A stretch of 64,000 nucleotides of DNA from NCBI RefSeq assembly GCF_019402645.1, contig NZ_VKKS01000001.1, forward strand, positions 495,450 to 559,449, written 5' to 3'. The DNA is from Morganella morganii (lineage in GTDB: Bacteria; Pseudomonadota; Gammaproteobacteria; Enterobacterales; Enterobacteriaceae). The first letter of the stretch is position 1. Every line of letters begins with the position of its first letter. Shown here one piece after another: positions 47,341 to 58,595 of this stretch. The notes beneath the pieces are model-generated. The model was not told the DNA's origin, did no database searches, and saw only the letters and a list, made by a program, of their open reading frames with translations. The position numbers and the translations under genes were made by a program.

Positions 47341-48591
47341 TTATTCTGACAAACTGTCTTTCATCACTTTTTGGAAAGTTTCCCATGCACAATAGCCGTT
47401 CTTATCAACCGGACAGTTTTTCAGTTCCAGTGTGACTTTTTCCGGCGGGGTTTTTAAGGACAGATAACTGTTATTCCGCAGTTGATCAGATGTCTGATAA
47501 ATATAATCAATTTTCACATAGGATTTATTGTCCGTTTTATTTGTCCAGCGCTGGAACACTAATTTTCCGCCGATTGGCGTATGTTCATATTGTTCCGGTA
47601 ACTGATACGGCTTAAATTCCAGGGCAGAAAGCAGGGAGGCGATATTGGAATCATGCCCGGCCAGGAAGGTAAACTTCGCTTCGCTGCCCGGTGCGGCGGC
47701 GGCAAAGTGCTGATTAATGTAGTTCAGCAGCGGGTGGGCGACGTTTTTCGCGATAATGCGCGGGGTAAAAAGGGATTCCTGATAGCCGTTTTTCAGAGTG
47801 TTAAGGGCAATCCACTGCGCCGGTGTGGTGACTTCGCCCCAGGCGACCCGGTTTGCCGGGAAGCCCTCATAATATTGCAGATCGATGGCGTCCACAGCGG
47901 AGTTTGCCATTTTCAGCGGCCCTTTCACGCCCGGTTCTTTACCGGCTTCAATAATAAAGCTGTTTTTACCTTCTGCCAGCGAACAGAGTTTATTGGTTTT
48001 ACACTGTTCAGAGTTTTTGATATTCAGTACGTTATTCAGAGCCTGATAGCCCGCAGTCAGATCCAGCCCTTTATAATGGCTTTCCATTGCGGCGAGGGCA
48101 GCCTGTTTAAACTCCGCGCTGTCATTGGTAATGATTGGGTTAAACACCGGGTCCATAGTGCCGATTTCCGGCTGGTGATTGACTTTCACAGTACAGCCGG
48201 GGAAGGCACCGGTGGTAAAAAACTGCGCGGTGGCGATAGTGCGCTGAAGGCTGTTGGCGTACACATTCAGCTCTTTTTCACCGGTCGGGCACAGGGTATC
48301 CGGCAGCAGTTTGTTCTCATCCAGCCACTCACGGAAATAGTGTCCCATATAGACTTCCAGCGCGCCGCCTTTGGTGGTCAGATAGCCGCTCTGCGCATCC
48401 CATGCAGGCCAGGTTTTATCGGTGATTTCGGTCAGAATCCCGGTATTCACAATCGGGGTGCGCAGATTATGGCGGCTCATCACCAGAACCTGTTCCAGTG
48501 TCATATCACCGGAGGTCGTATCAGCAAAAACGGGAAGGGCGGGTGTCAGTAATGCGGCTGCAAGTGAAAGTGTCAGTAAGTTTTTTTTCAT
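47341..48591 (-). CDS. agp: Periplasmic glucose-1-phosphatase Agp
   Basis: From ATG 48591 (AGGAG upstream) the protein has 416 residues with a signal peptide ending PVFA. The histidine acid phosphatase motif RHNLRTP (about 40) gives the phosphorylated His, and AGHDSNI (about 310) the proton donor. RHNLRTP instead of RHGVRxP is the Agp hallmark. It releases glucose from glucose-1-phosphate in the periplasm. Confidence 0.95.
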   Translation of the reverse strand: MKKNLLTLSLAAALLTPALPVFADTTSGDMTLEQVLVMSRHNLRTPIVNTGILTEITDKTWPAWDAQSGYLTTKGGALEVYMGHYFREWLDENKLLPDTLCPTGEKELNVYANSLQRTIATAQFFTTGAFPGCTVKVNHQPEIGTMDPVFNPIITNDSAEFKQAALAAMESHYKGLDLTAGYQALNNVLNIKNSEQCKTNKLCSLAEGKNSFIIEAGKEPGVKGPLKMANSAVDAIDLQYYEGFPANRVAWGEVTTPAQWIALNTLKNGYQESLFTPRIIAKNVAHPLLNYINQHFAAAAPGSEAKFTFLAGHDSNIASLLSALEFKPYQLPEQYEHTPIGGKLVFQRWTNKTDNKSYVKIDYIYQTSDQLRNNSYLSLKTPPEKVTLELKNCPVDKNGYCAWETFQKVMKDSLSE

Positions 48592-48680
48592 CCGGAACAC
48601 TCCTGTTGTCATTATTTTCGAACAGGTATTAATGACTGAAGCGATTCAAATTTACCGGGAGCAAACTCCCAAAACAGTGA

Positions 48681-49367
48681 TCAGCACCGGAAATAGCGCT
48701 TAAGTAAAGGGGCGGTGAAATTTTTCTTCAGATAAAAGCCGCGGGGCAGTGTTTGTATCGGTTGTCCGTGCGGGCCGACAGCTTCTGTGAGGGCGCGGCT
48801 GTTGGCCGCTTTCGGGCGGATCTGCATTACCTGACCATGGCGGGCGGTGATCTGTTCCACTTTTCCCAGCACAATCATATCCATCAGTTCTTCCCAGTCC
48901 GCGCGCAGCAGCCGCTCTTCCTCATCAGACGGCGACCACAGCAGCGGTGAGCCGGCACGGCGCTCTGCCAGCGGGATATGACGGGCACCTTCCACCGGCA
49001 CCCATAACACGCGGGAGAGCTTATGACGCACATGGCATTCCGCCCAGGTCACGCCGCTGTTGCCGGTCAGCGGGGCCACACAGACAAAGGTGGTTTCCAG
49101 CGGCATACCGGATTCATCCACAGGGATGGTTTTCAGCTCCACGCCGAGGTGAGCAAAATCCTGCTCTGCCTTGCTGCCCGCGTCCGCGCCCAGCCAGTAT
49201 TCCAGCAGCATACCAACCCAGCCTTTATCCCGGCGCAGATCAGGCGGTACCGGAATTCCGGCACAGGCCGCCAGCTCACCGAAAGTGGCACCGGCAAGGG
49301 ATTGTGCGCGGCTGAGCAGTTCTGATTCGCTGGCCGGGGGCAACGGAGGCTGAAAAAGATGTGTCAT
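48681..49367 (-). CDS. mutH: DNA mismatch repair endonuclease MutH
   Basis: MutH nicks the unmethylated strand at hemimethylated GATC sites once activated by MutS and MutL. The 228 residues match E. coli length. The catalytic D...ExK core is [14 protein letters not shown] (about 69-80), with [12 protein letters not shown] before it. The upstream gap contains several DnaA boxes. Confidence 0.97.
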   Translation of the reverse strand: MTHLFQPPLPPASESELLSRAQSLAGATFGELAACAGIPVPPDLRRDKGWVGMLLEYWLGADAGSKAEQDFAHLGVELKTIPVDESGMPLETTFVCVAPLTGNSGVTWAECHVRHKLSRVLWVPVEGARHIPLAERRAGSPLLWSPSDEEERLLRADWEELMDMIVLGKVEQITARHGQVMQIRPKAANSRALTEAVGPHGQPIQTLPRGFYLKKNFTAPLLKRYFRC

Positions 49368-49539
49368 GTTATATGCTTAAAAGTTGAACAGTGTTATCCG
49401 GTAAAATAATACATAGGCGTGAATGAAAAATAAATATTATCTAATTTATTGATATATAGCTATTAATTTTCGTCGCCGGAACAACCGCAGCAGGTTGTTC
49501 ACCTGCATCCTCAGACAATAAACAGGATCTTACACTGAG

Positions 49540-49863
49540 TTATCCACAGCTTTATGGGATAAGTGAAAAACCACCTTACTACTGGTTTGATTTACAGGCT
49601 TGACTTCCGCCTGTTTTCGCGTTTCAGCAGCGGTTTTGCTCACGGATAAGTCACAATCTGTGGATAACCACGGGTGTGGTTATTTTTTGTGCTTCGCAAG
49701 TCTGTTAAAAAAAATACCGGTGATTTTTTCAGATGATTCTCTTTTTTTATTCCTGCATCAAAATGATTTATCAGGATTTATTCTACGGTCGTGATTTTAC
49801 CAACAGCGGGCTGTCAGAAACTATACCCCCATTACCCTTGCGTTTTTCACAACTATATCCACA
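49540..49863. promoter_or_regulatory. DnaA-box cluster upstream of mutH, DARS2-like
   Basis: Two perfect DnaA boxes TTATCCACA occur at 49540-49548 (plus) and 49659-49667 (minus). An 8/9 match is at 49855-49863. Two 7/9 matches flank the second box at 49641-49649 and 49675-49683, both in minus orientation. E. coli carries DARS2, a site that recharges ADP-DnaA, in the gap upstream of mutH. The rest of this 560-base gap (49368-49927) is AT-rich and holds no supported gene. I could not place IHF or Fis sites. Confidence 0.6.
49664..49688 (+). terminator. Terminator-like hairpin overlapping a DnaA box
   Basis: ATAACCAC (49664-49671), loop GGGT and GTGGTTAT are followed by a T-run. No plus-strand gene ends here, so either an unannotated small RNA stops at this point or the dyad is simply part of the DnaA-box cluster. 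Confidence 0.5.
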
Positions 49864-49927
49864 GAAAACGTGAATAAAAGCCGGTTTTTTATCAGGGGAT
49901 GTTTATAACTTTACCTTTTTCTGTGAA

Positions 49928-51592
49928 TTAACTTTCCGGGGGGATAAACCAGGCAGATTTAAAATCAAACCAGCCGAAGGTGTTCATTTTGACACCCCGC
50001 ATACTGCGTTGCCCCTGTAATTCAAGCCAGTGATGGAACAGAGGGAACAGCATCTGCTCATCAATGATGTGTTCACACCATGCCGCCAGTGACAGGGAAC
50101 GTTGCCGCCATTGCTTTAGTGGTGTGCGTAGTTCATCTCCCAGGCAGCGGCGCAGCAGTGGCAGTTCGTACAGGGTGGCGAAAACCGAGAACTCCAGGGG
50201 CTTATAAAAGTTGGCGGTCGCCAGCCAGAAATCGCTGTCACAATCGCCGTTAAACCAGGTGTTGTAATCGGTGATATTAATCGTCAGCTTTACCCCCTGT
50301 TCCGCCAGTAACTTCTGCAATAATTTACCGATAGCGTGGTATTCATGGTGATCCTGATAATACGTCAGCGTCAGTTCCGTCAGATCAGCCGGTTTTCCGC
50401 AGGGCGGGATAAGTTTGCTGTGATGCCAGCGCAGCAGCAGCCCGTAAGCCGGCCACCAGTGGCGCTGATACAGGGGCTCACAGTGATAGAGCAGATTGAC
50501 CGGCGTCATCAGGCTGTTGAGCCAGCGGCGGATATCCTCCCGCTGTCCTTTTGCCGAGCGGGAATCGTGCAGCAGAAAATAACAACCTTCCTCCATCCGG
50601 CTGCCGAGAGAATCCCGTTCCGGGCCGTCTGCGCCGATATGCAGTGTGGTACAAACCATTTTCTCTTCCAGTTCCGGCATCACCAGGACAGAAACTTCAT
50701 CCAGCAGGGCGCGGAAGCCGTAATAGTGATCAAAGGCGCGGATAGTCAGTTTGCGGTCATTATTGCAGATCACCTGATACGGGCCGGTGCCGACAGGGCG
50801 GCGGGCGAAATCCGGCAGTTCCTGCCACTCATGGGGCAGAATGGCGGCATGCGGGCTGCCGGTCAGCACCGGAAACCAGCTGTCGGCTTCATTCAGTGTG
50901 ATATCAATAATGTAAGGCATATCCGAGCGGACAGTGCGGATATGGCTGAACAGCGCGTGTGTATCGCGCAGGCGCTCAAAAGAGGAAATGATATCCGCCA
51001 TCTGCAATTCACGTCCGTGATGAAAAAAAATCGCCGGACGCAGCCAGAAGCGCCACTGTTTTTCTCCGGTTTGCTGCCAGTGATGTGCCAGTGCCGGAAC
51101 AGCTTCCCCGTTTTCCTCATTTATCGCGGTCAGTCCGTTAAAAATCTGACTCAGCAGGTGAACCTCCGAGCGGCGCAGTGGTGAACCGGGCAGTAAATTA
51201 TAAAAAGGACGGTAATAGACGATGCGCAGCAGGCTTTTTCCCTGCCGGAAGCTGCGTTCCAGCTGAGATAAAACCATCTGGCGCATGGCGTCCTTATCAT
51301 TGACCATTGCCACCAGTTTTTCGATATTGTCCTGCTCAATCAGCAGTTCGGCGCGGGCGTGCTGCAAATCCCGTCCGCTTTGCAGGAAACAGAGTCGCGA
51401 GCGCTTACCCCGGCCGGTTTCCGCCTGCCAGCTGAGCCAGCCCGCCGTCTGCATGCTGTTGAGCAGCGAGCGGACATGACGGCGGGAGCAGTGCAGGATA
51501 TCGGCGATCTCCTGAAGGGTGGTATCGGTTTCCTGTCCCTGATGGTGCTGCCACAGGCGGATAAACTGATGCTGTAGTCGCGGTGTGCTCAT
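49928..51592 (-). CDS. sgrR: Sugar-phosphate stress regulator SgrR
   Basis: SgrR activates sgrS when glucose-phosphate accumulates. From MSTPRLQHQF (51592), which fits the E. coli start, it has 554 residues. The N-terminal helix-turn-helix has LQEIADILHCSRRHVRSLLN and WQAETGRGKRSRL. The rest is a SBP_bac_5-like binding domain with VYYRPFYNLLPGSPLRRSE, HWRFWLRP-like and GQRSMRGVKMNTFGWFDFKSAW at the end. A divergent sgrS RNA follows upstream, as in E. coli. Confidence 0.95.
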   Translation of the reverse strand: MSTPRLQHQFIRLWQHHQGQETDTTLQEIADILHCSRRHVRSLLNSMQTAGWLSWQAETGRGKRSRLCFLQSGRDLQHARAELLIEQDNIEKLVAMVNDKDAMRQMVLSQLERSFRQGKSLLRIVYYRPFYNLLPGSPLRRSEVHLLSQIFNGLTAINEENGEAVPALAHHWQQTGEKQWRFWLRPAIFFHHGRELQMADIISSFERLRDTHALFSHIRTVRSDMPYIIDITLNEADSWFPVLTGSPHAAILPHEWQELPDFARRPVGTGPYQVICNNDRKLTIRAFDHYYGFRALLDEVSVLVMPELEEKMVCTTLHIGADGPERDSLGSRMEEGCYFLLHDSRSAKGQREDIRRWLNSLMTPVNLLYHCEPLYQRHWWPAYGLLLRWHHSKLIPPCGKPADLTELTLTYYQDHHEYHAIGKLLQKLLAEQGVKLTINITDYNTWFNGDCDSDFWLATANFYKPLEFSVFATLYELPLLRRCLGDELRTPLKQWRQRSLSLAAWCEHIIDEQMLFPLFHHWLELQGQRSMRGVKMNTFGWFDFKSAWFIPPES

Positions 51593-51647
51593 AAAAGGGG
51601 AACTCCGGTCAGTTTTCTGTCCATTTTTATTTCCGTATATTACGTCC

Positions 51648-51754
51648 ATACTCAGTGTCATTAAAGCAGCTCATGACGTCAGTGTGATACCTGACTCACT
51701 CCCGATTCTTGAGTAATGGTGACTTTTACCGCCAGCCGAAAGGCTGGTTTTTTT
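51648..51754 (+). ncRNA. sgrS: SgrS-like small RNA, short form without sgrT
   Basis: Divergent from sgrR, the sequence ends in CCAGCC-GAAA-GGCTGG plus seven T (51732-51754), like the SgrS terminator. Before it come TTGAGTAATGGTG and a small GGT...ACC hairpin, closely matching the E. coli SgrS seed region GACTGAGTATTGGTG that pairs with ptsG mRNA. The 5' end is a guess from a TATATT -10 at 51636. With only about 107 bases there is no room for the sgrT peptide frame. setA, which follows in E. coli, is absent. Confidence 0.75.
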
Positions 51755-51855
51755 CTGTCTGGTGTTCCGGAAAATGAGGCGGGGAAAACGGGGAAAAAGC
51801 TGCCATCACAAAAGGGGTGATGGCAGGAGTTCAATGGTGGAAATGAATCAGGTTA

Positions 51856-52458
51856 TTAACGCATAAATGCAGGCTGTTTTGCTTCAAAGCGGGAAATCAT
51901 ATCGTCGTGCTGCAACGTGAGGCCGATACTGTCGAGACCGTTCATCATGCAGTGACGGCGGAAGGAATCGACACTGAACGGGTATTCCTGTCCGCCGGCG
52001 ATCACTTTCTGGTTTTCCAGATCAACAATAATCTGAGCCCCTTCTGTTTTTTGCACCCAATTAAAGAGAGCATCAATGGCCTCTTCGGGTAATTTCACCG
52101 GCAATAACTGGTTATTGAATGAGTTACCGTAAAAAATATCCGCAAAGCCCGGCGCAATCACTGCTCTGAAACCGTAATCCGTTAATGCCCACGGCGCGTG
52201 CTCACGGGAAGAGCCACAGCCGAAGTTTTCCCGTGCCAGCAAAATGGATGCACCCTGATAGCGCGGGGCGTTGAGGACAAAATCCGGGTTCGGTACCTGT
52301 CCGTCATCATCGAGGAAACGCCAGTCGTTGAATAAATGCCGGCCGAAGCCGGTACGGGTCACTTTCTGCAAAAATTGTTTCGGGATAATGGCATCGGTAT
52401 CCACATTAGCGGCGTCCAATGGCGCGGCAATCCCCTGATGTACAATAAATTTTTCCAT
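51856..52458 (-). CDS. leuD: 3-isopropylmalate dehydratase small subunit LeuD
   Basis: From MEKFIVHQG (52458; GGGAGAT upstream) the protein has 200 residues. LeuD signatures are [30 protein letters not shown] (about 68-87) and [18 protein letters not shown]. It forms the isomerase with LeuC. The gene starts 11 bases after leuC and is last in the operon. Confidence 0.97.
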   Translation of the reverse strand: MEKFIVHQGIAAPLDAANVDTDAIIPKQFLQKVTRTGFGRHLFNDWRFLDDDGQVPNPDFVLNAPRYQGASILLARENFGCGSSREHAPWALTDYGFRAVIAPGFADIFYGNSFNNQLLPVKLPEEAIDALFNWVQKTEGAQIIVDLENQKVIAGGQEYPFSVDSFRRHCMMNGLDSIGLTLQHDDMISRFEAKQPAFMR

Positions 52459-52469
52459 GATGATCTCCC

Positions 52470-53882
52470 TCAGCACATCTCAATGGTACGGATATCGGCG
52501 AAACTGCCGGTGACAGCGGCCGCTGCGGCCATCGCCGGGCTGACCAGGTGAGTACGTCCGCCGCGTCCCTGACGCCCTTCAAAGTTCCGGTTGCTGGTGG
52601 AGGCACAGCGCTCTCCCGGTGCCAGGCGGTCGTTGTTCATCGCCAGACACATTGAACAGCCCGGTAAACGCCATTCAAACCCGGCCTCGGTGAAAATCTT
52701 ATCCAGACCTTCCGCTTCCGCCTGTGATTTCACCGGTCCGGATCCGGGAACCACAATCGCCTGTACACCCGGTGCGACTTTACGGCCTTTGGCAACTGCC
52801 GCTGCCGCGCGTAAATCCTCAATCCGCGAGTTGGTGCAGGAGCCGATAAACACTTTGTCGATTTTCACATCGGTTAATTTTGCACCCGGGGTTAAATCCA
52901 TATAGGCCAGTGCTTTTTCCGCAGAGGCTCTTTCTACCGGGTCGGTAAAGCTCTCCGGTGCGGGAATCGTGCGGCTGATATCAATCACCTGACCGGGATT
53001 GGTGCCCCAGGTGACCTGCGGGGCGATATCGGCGGCATTGATAATAATTTCAGCGTCATATTTTGCGTCAGGATCACTTTTCAGGGTCTGCCAGTAAGCC
53101 ACGGCAGCATCCCAGTCTGCGCCCTGCGGGGAGAACTGACGGCCTTTCAGATAATCAAATGTGGTCTGATCCGGGGCAATCATCCCGCCTTTGGCACCCA
53201 TTTCAATGGCCATATTGCAGACAGTCATCCGGCCTTCCATAGAGAGCGCCTCAATGGCATCACCACAGAATTCCGCGATATAACCGGTGCCGCCCGCGCT
53301 GCCGGTGTGGCCGATAATCGCCAGCACAATATCTTTGGCGGTGATACCGGGGGCGACTTTACCGCGCACTTCAATTTTCAGGGTTTTGGCGCGTGCCTGT
53401 TTCAGTGTCTGGGTGGCTAATACATGCTCGACTTCAGAGGTGCCGATACCAAAGGCCAGCGAGCCGAATGCACCGTGGGTGGCCGTGTGCGAGTCACCGC
53501 AGACAATTGTCATGCCCGGCAGGGTGATACCCTGTTCCGGTCCCATCACATGGACGATGCCCTGATACGGATGGTTCAGATCATAGAGACGGACACCAAA
53601 CGCCTCACAGTTTTTGATCAGTTCCTGCATCTGATTACGGGCCATCTCACCGCAGGCATTGATGTCCTTGGTCTGCGTGGACACGTTGTGATCCATGGTG
53701 GCAAAGGTTTTTTCCGGGCGGCGCACCGGGCGGTTCTTCGCCCGTAATCCGTCAAACGCCTGCGGCGAGGTCACTTCATGCACCAGATGGCGGTCGATAT
53801 ACAGGATCGGCGTTTCGTTTTCTTCTTCACGCACCACATGGGCATCATATAATTTCTGATATAAGGTTTTTCCTGTGCTCAT
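52470..53882 (-). CDS. leuC: 3-isopropylmalate dehydratase large subunit LeuC
   Basis: The 470-residue aconitase-family subunit has [20 protein letters not shown] near the start, [12 protein letters not shown] (about 131), the Fe-S cysteines in [12 protein letters not shown] (about 346) and [11 protein letters not shown] (about 406). With LeuD it interconverts 2- and 3-isopropylmalate. It lies 1 base after leuB. Confidence 0.98.
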   Translation of the reverse strand: MSTGKTLYQKLYDAHVVREEENETPILYIDRHLVHEVTSPQAFDGLRAKNRPVRRPEKTFATMDHNVSTQTKDINACGEMARNQMQELIKNCEAFGVRLYDLNHPYQGIVHVMGPEQGITLPGMTIVCGDSHTATHGAFGSLAFGIGTSEVEHVLATQTLKQARAKTLKIEVRGKVAPGITAKDIVLAIIGHTGSAGGTGYIAEFCGDAIEALSMEGRMTVCNMAIEMGAKGGMIAPDQTTFDYLKGRQFSPQGADWDAAVAYWQTLKSDPDAKYDAEIIINAADIAPQVTWGTNPGQVIDISRTIPAPESFTDPVERASAEKALAYMDLTPGAKLTDVKIDKVFIGSCTNSRIEDLRAAAAVAKGRKVAPGVQAIVVPGSGPVKSQAEAEGLDKIFTEAGFEWRLPGCSMCLAMNNDRLAPGERCASTSNRNFEGRQGRGGRTHLVSPAMAAAAAVTGSFADIRTIEMC

Positions 53883-53883
53883 C

Positions 53884-56576
<2,693 letters not shown>

Positions 56577-56626
56577 GTTGTGATCCTCTCGGTTATTTCT
56601 TGTTCTGTTTTCCGGTTTGCAGGTAT

Positions 56627-56656
56627 AAAAAAACCCGCGACATTGCGCGGGTTTTT
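56627..56656 (-). terminator. Attenuator terminator of the leu operon
   Basis: AACCCGCG and CGCGGGTT with A and T runs lie between the leader peptide gene and leuA. Read on the minus strand this is the terminator arm of classic leader-peptide attenuation. Confidence 0.88.
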
Positions 56657-56674
56657 CTGGTCTCAGGGAGAAAG

Positions 56675-56758
56675 TTATGAGGAACTTCCGGCCACGAGCC
56701 CGCCACGCGCAGTTAAGGCGATAATTAGCAGGCTGTTTAGGCGAAAAGTGAAAGACAT
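56675..56758 (-). CDS. leuL: leu operon leader peptide LeuL
   Basis: ATG 56758 with GAAGG at a good distance encodes 27 residues: [20 protein letters not shown] followed by LVAGSSS. Five leucine codons, including rare CTA twice, sit in and around the segment LNSLLIIAL, so ribosome stalling on low Leu-tRNA would control the hairpin downstream. The Leu codons are not four in a row as in E. coli, and Ile codons are mixed in. Confidence 0.82.
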   Translation of the reverse strand: MSFTFRLNSLLIIALTARGGLVAGSSS

Positions 56759-56821
56759 AATAATAACCTTCTCAGTAAATTCAGTGGCACGGAACACAAG
56801 GTTTATCCGTGGCGTGTATTA

Positions 56822-56850
56822 TTGATACTGAATATAAAAAGCGCTGTCAA
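56822..56850 (-). promoter_or_regulatory. Sigma-70 promoter of leuLABCD
   Basis: On the minus strand -35 TTGACA (56845-56850), a 17-base spacer and -10 TATCAA (56822-56827). It lies about 65 bases upstream of the leader peptide start. Confidence 0.8.
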
Positions 56851-57436
56851 CCATCCCTTTTCGCCGGAGATACTGAGCCGGGGAGAGAAAAAGTACAAAA
56901 AGCAGATAAACTGACTAATTTATAAAAATTAATCAGCGTTTTCATCTATAAGTCAGCTCAATGATTGGGCTAATATTTTTACAGATTTTTTTTGCGGATA
57001 ATCTGAATCAGTTGAGTAGGCAGGGAATACGGTGTCCGGCAGTCAGGTTGCTGCCGTTAACAGGTGAGGTATTCATTGAACAGTTTATTTTTTCTGTTAT
57101 GTCAGTAAAAAAAATTGGATTTTTTCTGCTGATAAAAGACAATTTTATTATGAATAAACATAATCTTTGTTTTATTATCTCATTGCATGGAAACTAAATG
57201 AATAAAGCAGTATTGATATATTAGTTATGTGAATAAATTACTGGCTTTAATATTTAAATAGTATGCATTGTGATGATGATGCGCACCTGCGTATTCAGAA
57301 CCATACAAGGAAGAGACTCAATTATTAATTAGATAATCAATTGAGATAATAGATTTCAATTTTGTATTGATCTGCCGTTTTAGCATGGCGGCAGGTGGAT
57401 TATTGAAGTCATTATAATCATTTATTGGAGTTTAAA
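56851..57436. other. AT-rich divergent region between leuL and leuO
   Basis: This 586-base stretch is very AT-rich, contains many A and T tracts, and has no supported gene. In E. coli the matching region is bound and silenced by H-NS and carries the leuO promoter. The same role is likely here. Confidence 0.6.
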
Positions 57437-58384
57437 ATGACTGAATACACCTCAGTGGCAGAAGTAAAAAAAGAATCGGGTGAAACACAGCTGCGTAATG
57501 TGGATCTTAATCTGCTGACAGTTTTTGATGCGGTTATGCAGATGCAGAATGTCACCCGGGCTGCTGAACTTTTAGGCATGTCGCAACCGGCGGTCAGTAA
57601 TGCAGTATCAAGACTTAAGGTTATGTTTAATGATGAATTATTTGTCCGTTTCGGCCGCGGGATTCAGCCGACTGCCCGTGCCAAACAGCTGTTCGGCCCG
57701 GTAAGACAGGCATTGCAGCTGGTGCATAATGAGCTGCCGGGTGCCGGTTTTGAACCGGGCAGCAGCGAGCGGACATTTAATCTGTCCATTTCCAGTCCGC
57801 TGGATATCCGCCTGACAGATAAAATAATAGAACAGGTTAAACTTCACAGTGAAAATATCGATGTTAATATTCAGTCTTATATGAATTCACACATTGAGAA
57901 CAACCTGAAATATCAGGAAATCGATTTTGCTATCAGTTATAATCGCTTCGATAAACCGGATTACAGTCATCACTTATTATTTAACGATCAGTTATCACTG
58001 GTCGCTGCCCGCAATCATCCGCGTATACAATATACCGTCACTGAGAAACAAATATTTACTGAGCAGCATGCGGTAGTGTCTCTGGACTTAATTGATTCAT
58101 TCAGTTCACCGTATTATGAAAATAATGAATTACTCCGGGCTATTGTTTATCAGGGAACCAATTTAGCCAGTGTGCTGAATATTGTCTCTAAAACAGAACT
58201 GGTGGCGATTGCACCGAAATGGCTGATTCAGCTCTATTCTCATGTGCTGCCGATTCAGGAAGTGCAGCTGCCGTGGGATAAAGTCAGTCGTCCTGCGTTT
58301 CTGATCTGGCATGAGGCCTGTACCCGCGATAAAGGGCATCAGTGGATGAAGGCACTGCTCACACAGTTCACCCACCACATATAA
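57437..58384 (+). CDS. leuO: LysR-family regulator LeuO
   Basis: From [10 protein letters not shown] (57437; GGAG upstream) the protein has 315 residues. The N-terminal winged helix has [20 protein letters not shown] and [20 protein letters not shown]. The effector domain follows. LeuO antagonises H-NS at many loci. Position divergent from leuABCD matches E. coli. A terminator follows. Confidence 0.94.
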   Translation: MTEYTSVAEVKKESGETQLRNVDLNLLTVFDAVMQMQNVTRAAELLGMSQPAVSNAVSRLKVMFNDELFVRFGRGIQPTARAKQLFGPVRQALQLVHNELPGAGFEPGSSERTFNLSISSPLDIRLTDKIIEQVKLHSENIDVNIQSYMNSHIENNLKYQEIDFAISYNRFDKPDYSHHLLFNDQLSLVAARNHPRIQYTVTEKQIFTEQHAVVSLDLIDSFSSPYYENNELLRAIVYQGTNLASVLNIVSKTELVAIAPKWLIQLYSHVLPIQEVQLPWDKVSRPAFLIWHEACTRDKGHQWMKALLTQFTHHI

Positions 58385-58405
58385 TCGATCATTTAATTTA
58401 TTTCC

Positions 58406-58442
58406 CGCCCCGTCAGGTAAATGTACCTGCCGGGGCTTTTTT
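58406..58442 (+). terminator. Terminator after leuO
   Basis: GCCCCG...CCGGGGC enclosing a second CAGGTA/TACCTG stem, followed by six T. Confidence 0.87.
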
Positions 58443-58520
58443 GTGATTCCGTCATTGCAAAGATAACTAAATTTGCTTTTGTTCCCGGAGACAACAGGCT
58501 ACACTTGCGAAAAAAATTAG

Positions 58521-58536
58521 GCTTACAGCTGTAAGC
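58521..58536. promoter_or_regulatory. Perfect 16-base palindrome upstream of the acyl-CoA synthetase
   Basis: GCTTACAGCTGTAAGC is its own reverse complement. It lies 60-75 bases before the GTG start, just where an operator would overlap the promoter. The binding protein is unknown. Confidence 0.5.
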
Positions 58537-58595
58537 TGAAAATGATTACATAACGTGAAACCGTACAGTCTGACGGCTCAGTAAAGGAAACGCGT

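Noticed and set aside
49368-49927. Replication origin (oriC) because of several DnaA boxes
   Set aside because: There is no AT-rich 13-mer array, no GATC cluster and none of the usual oriC neighbours (gidA, mioC, dnaA, rpmH). The position upstream of mutH points to a DARS-type site.
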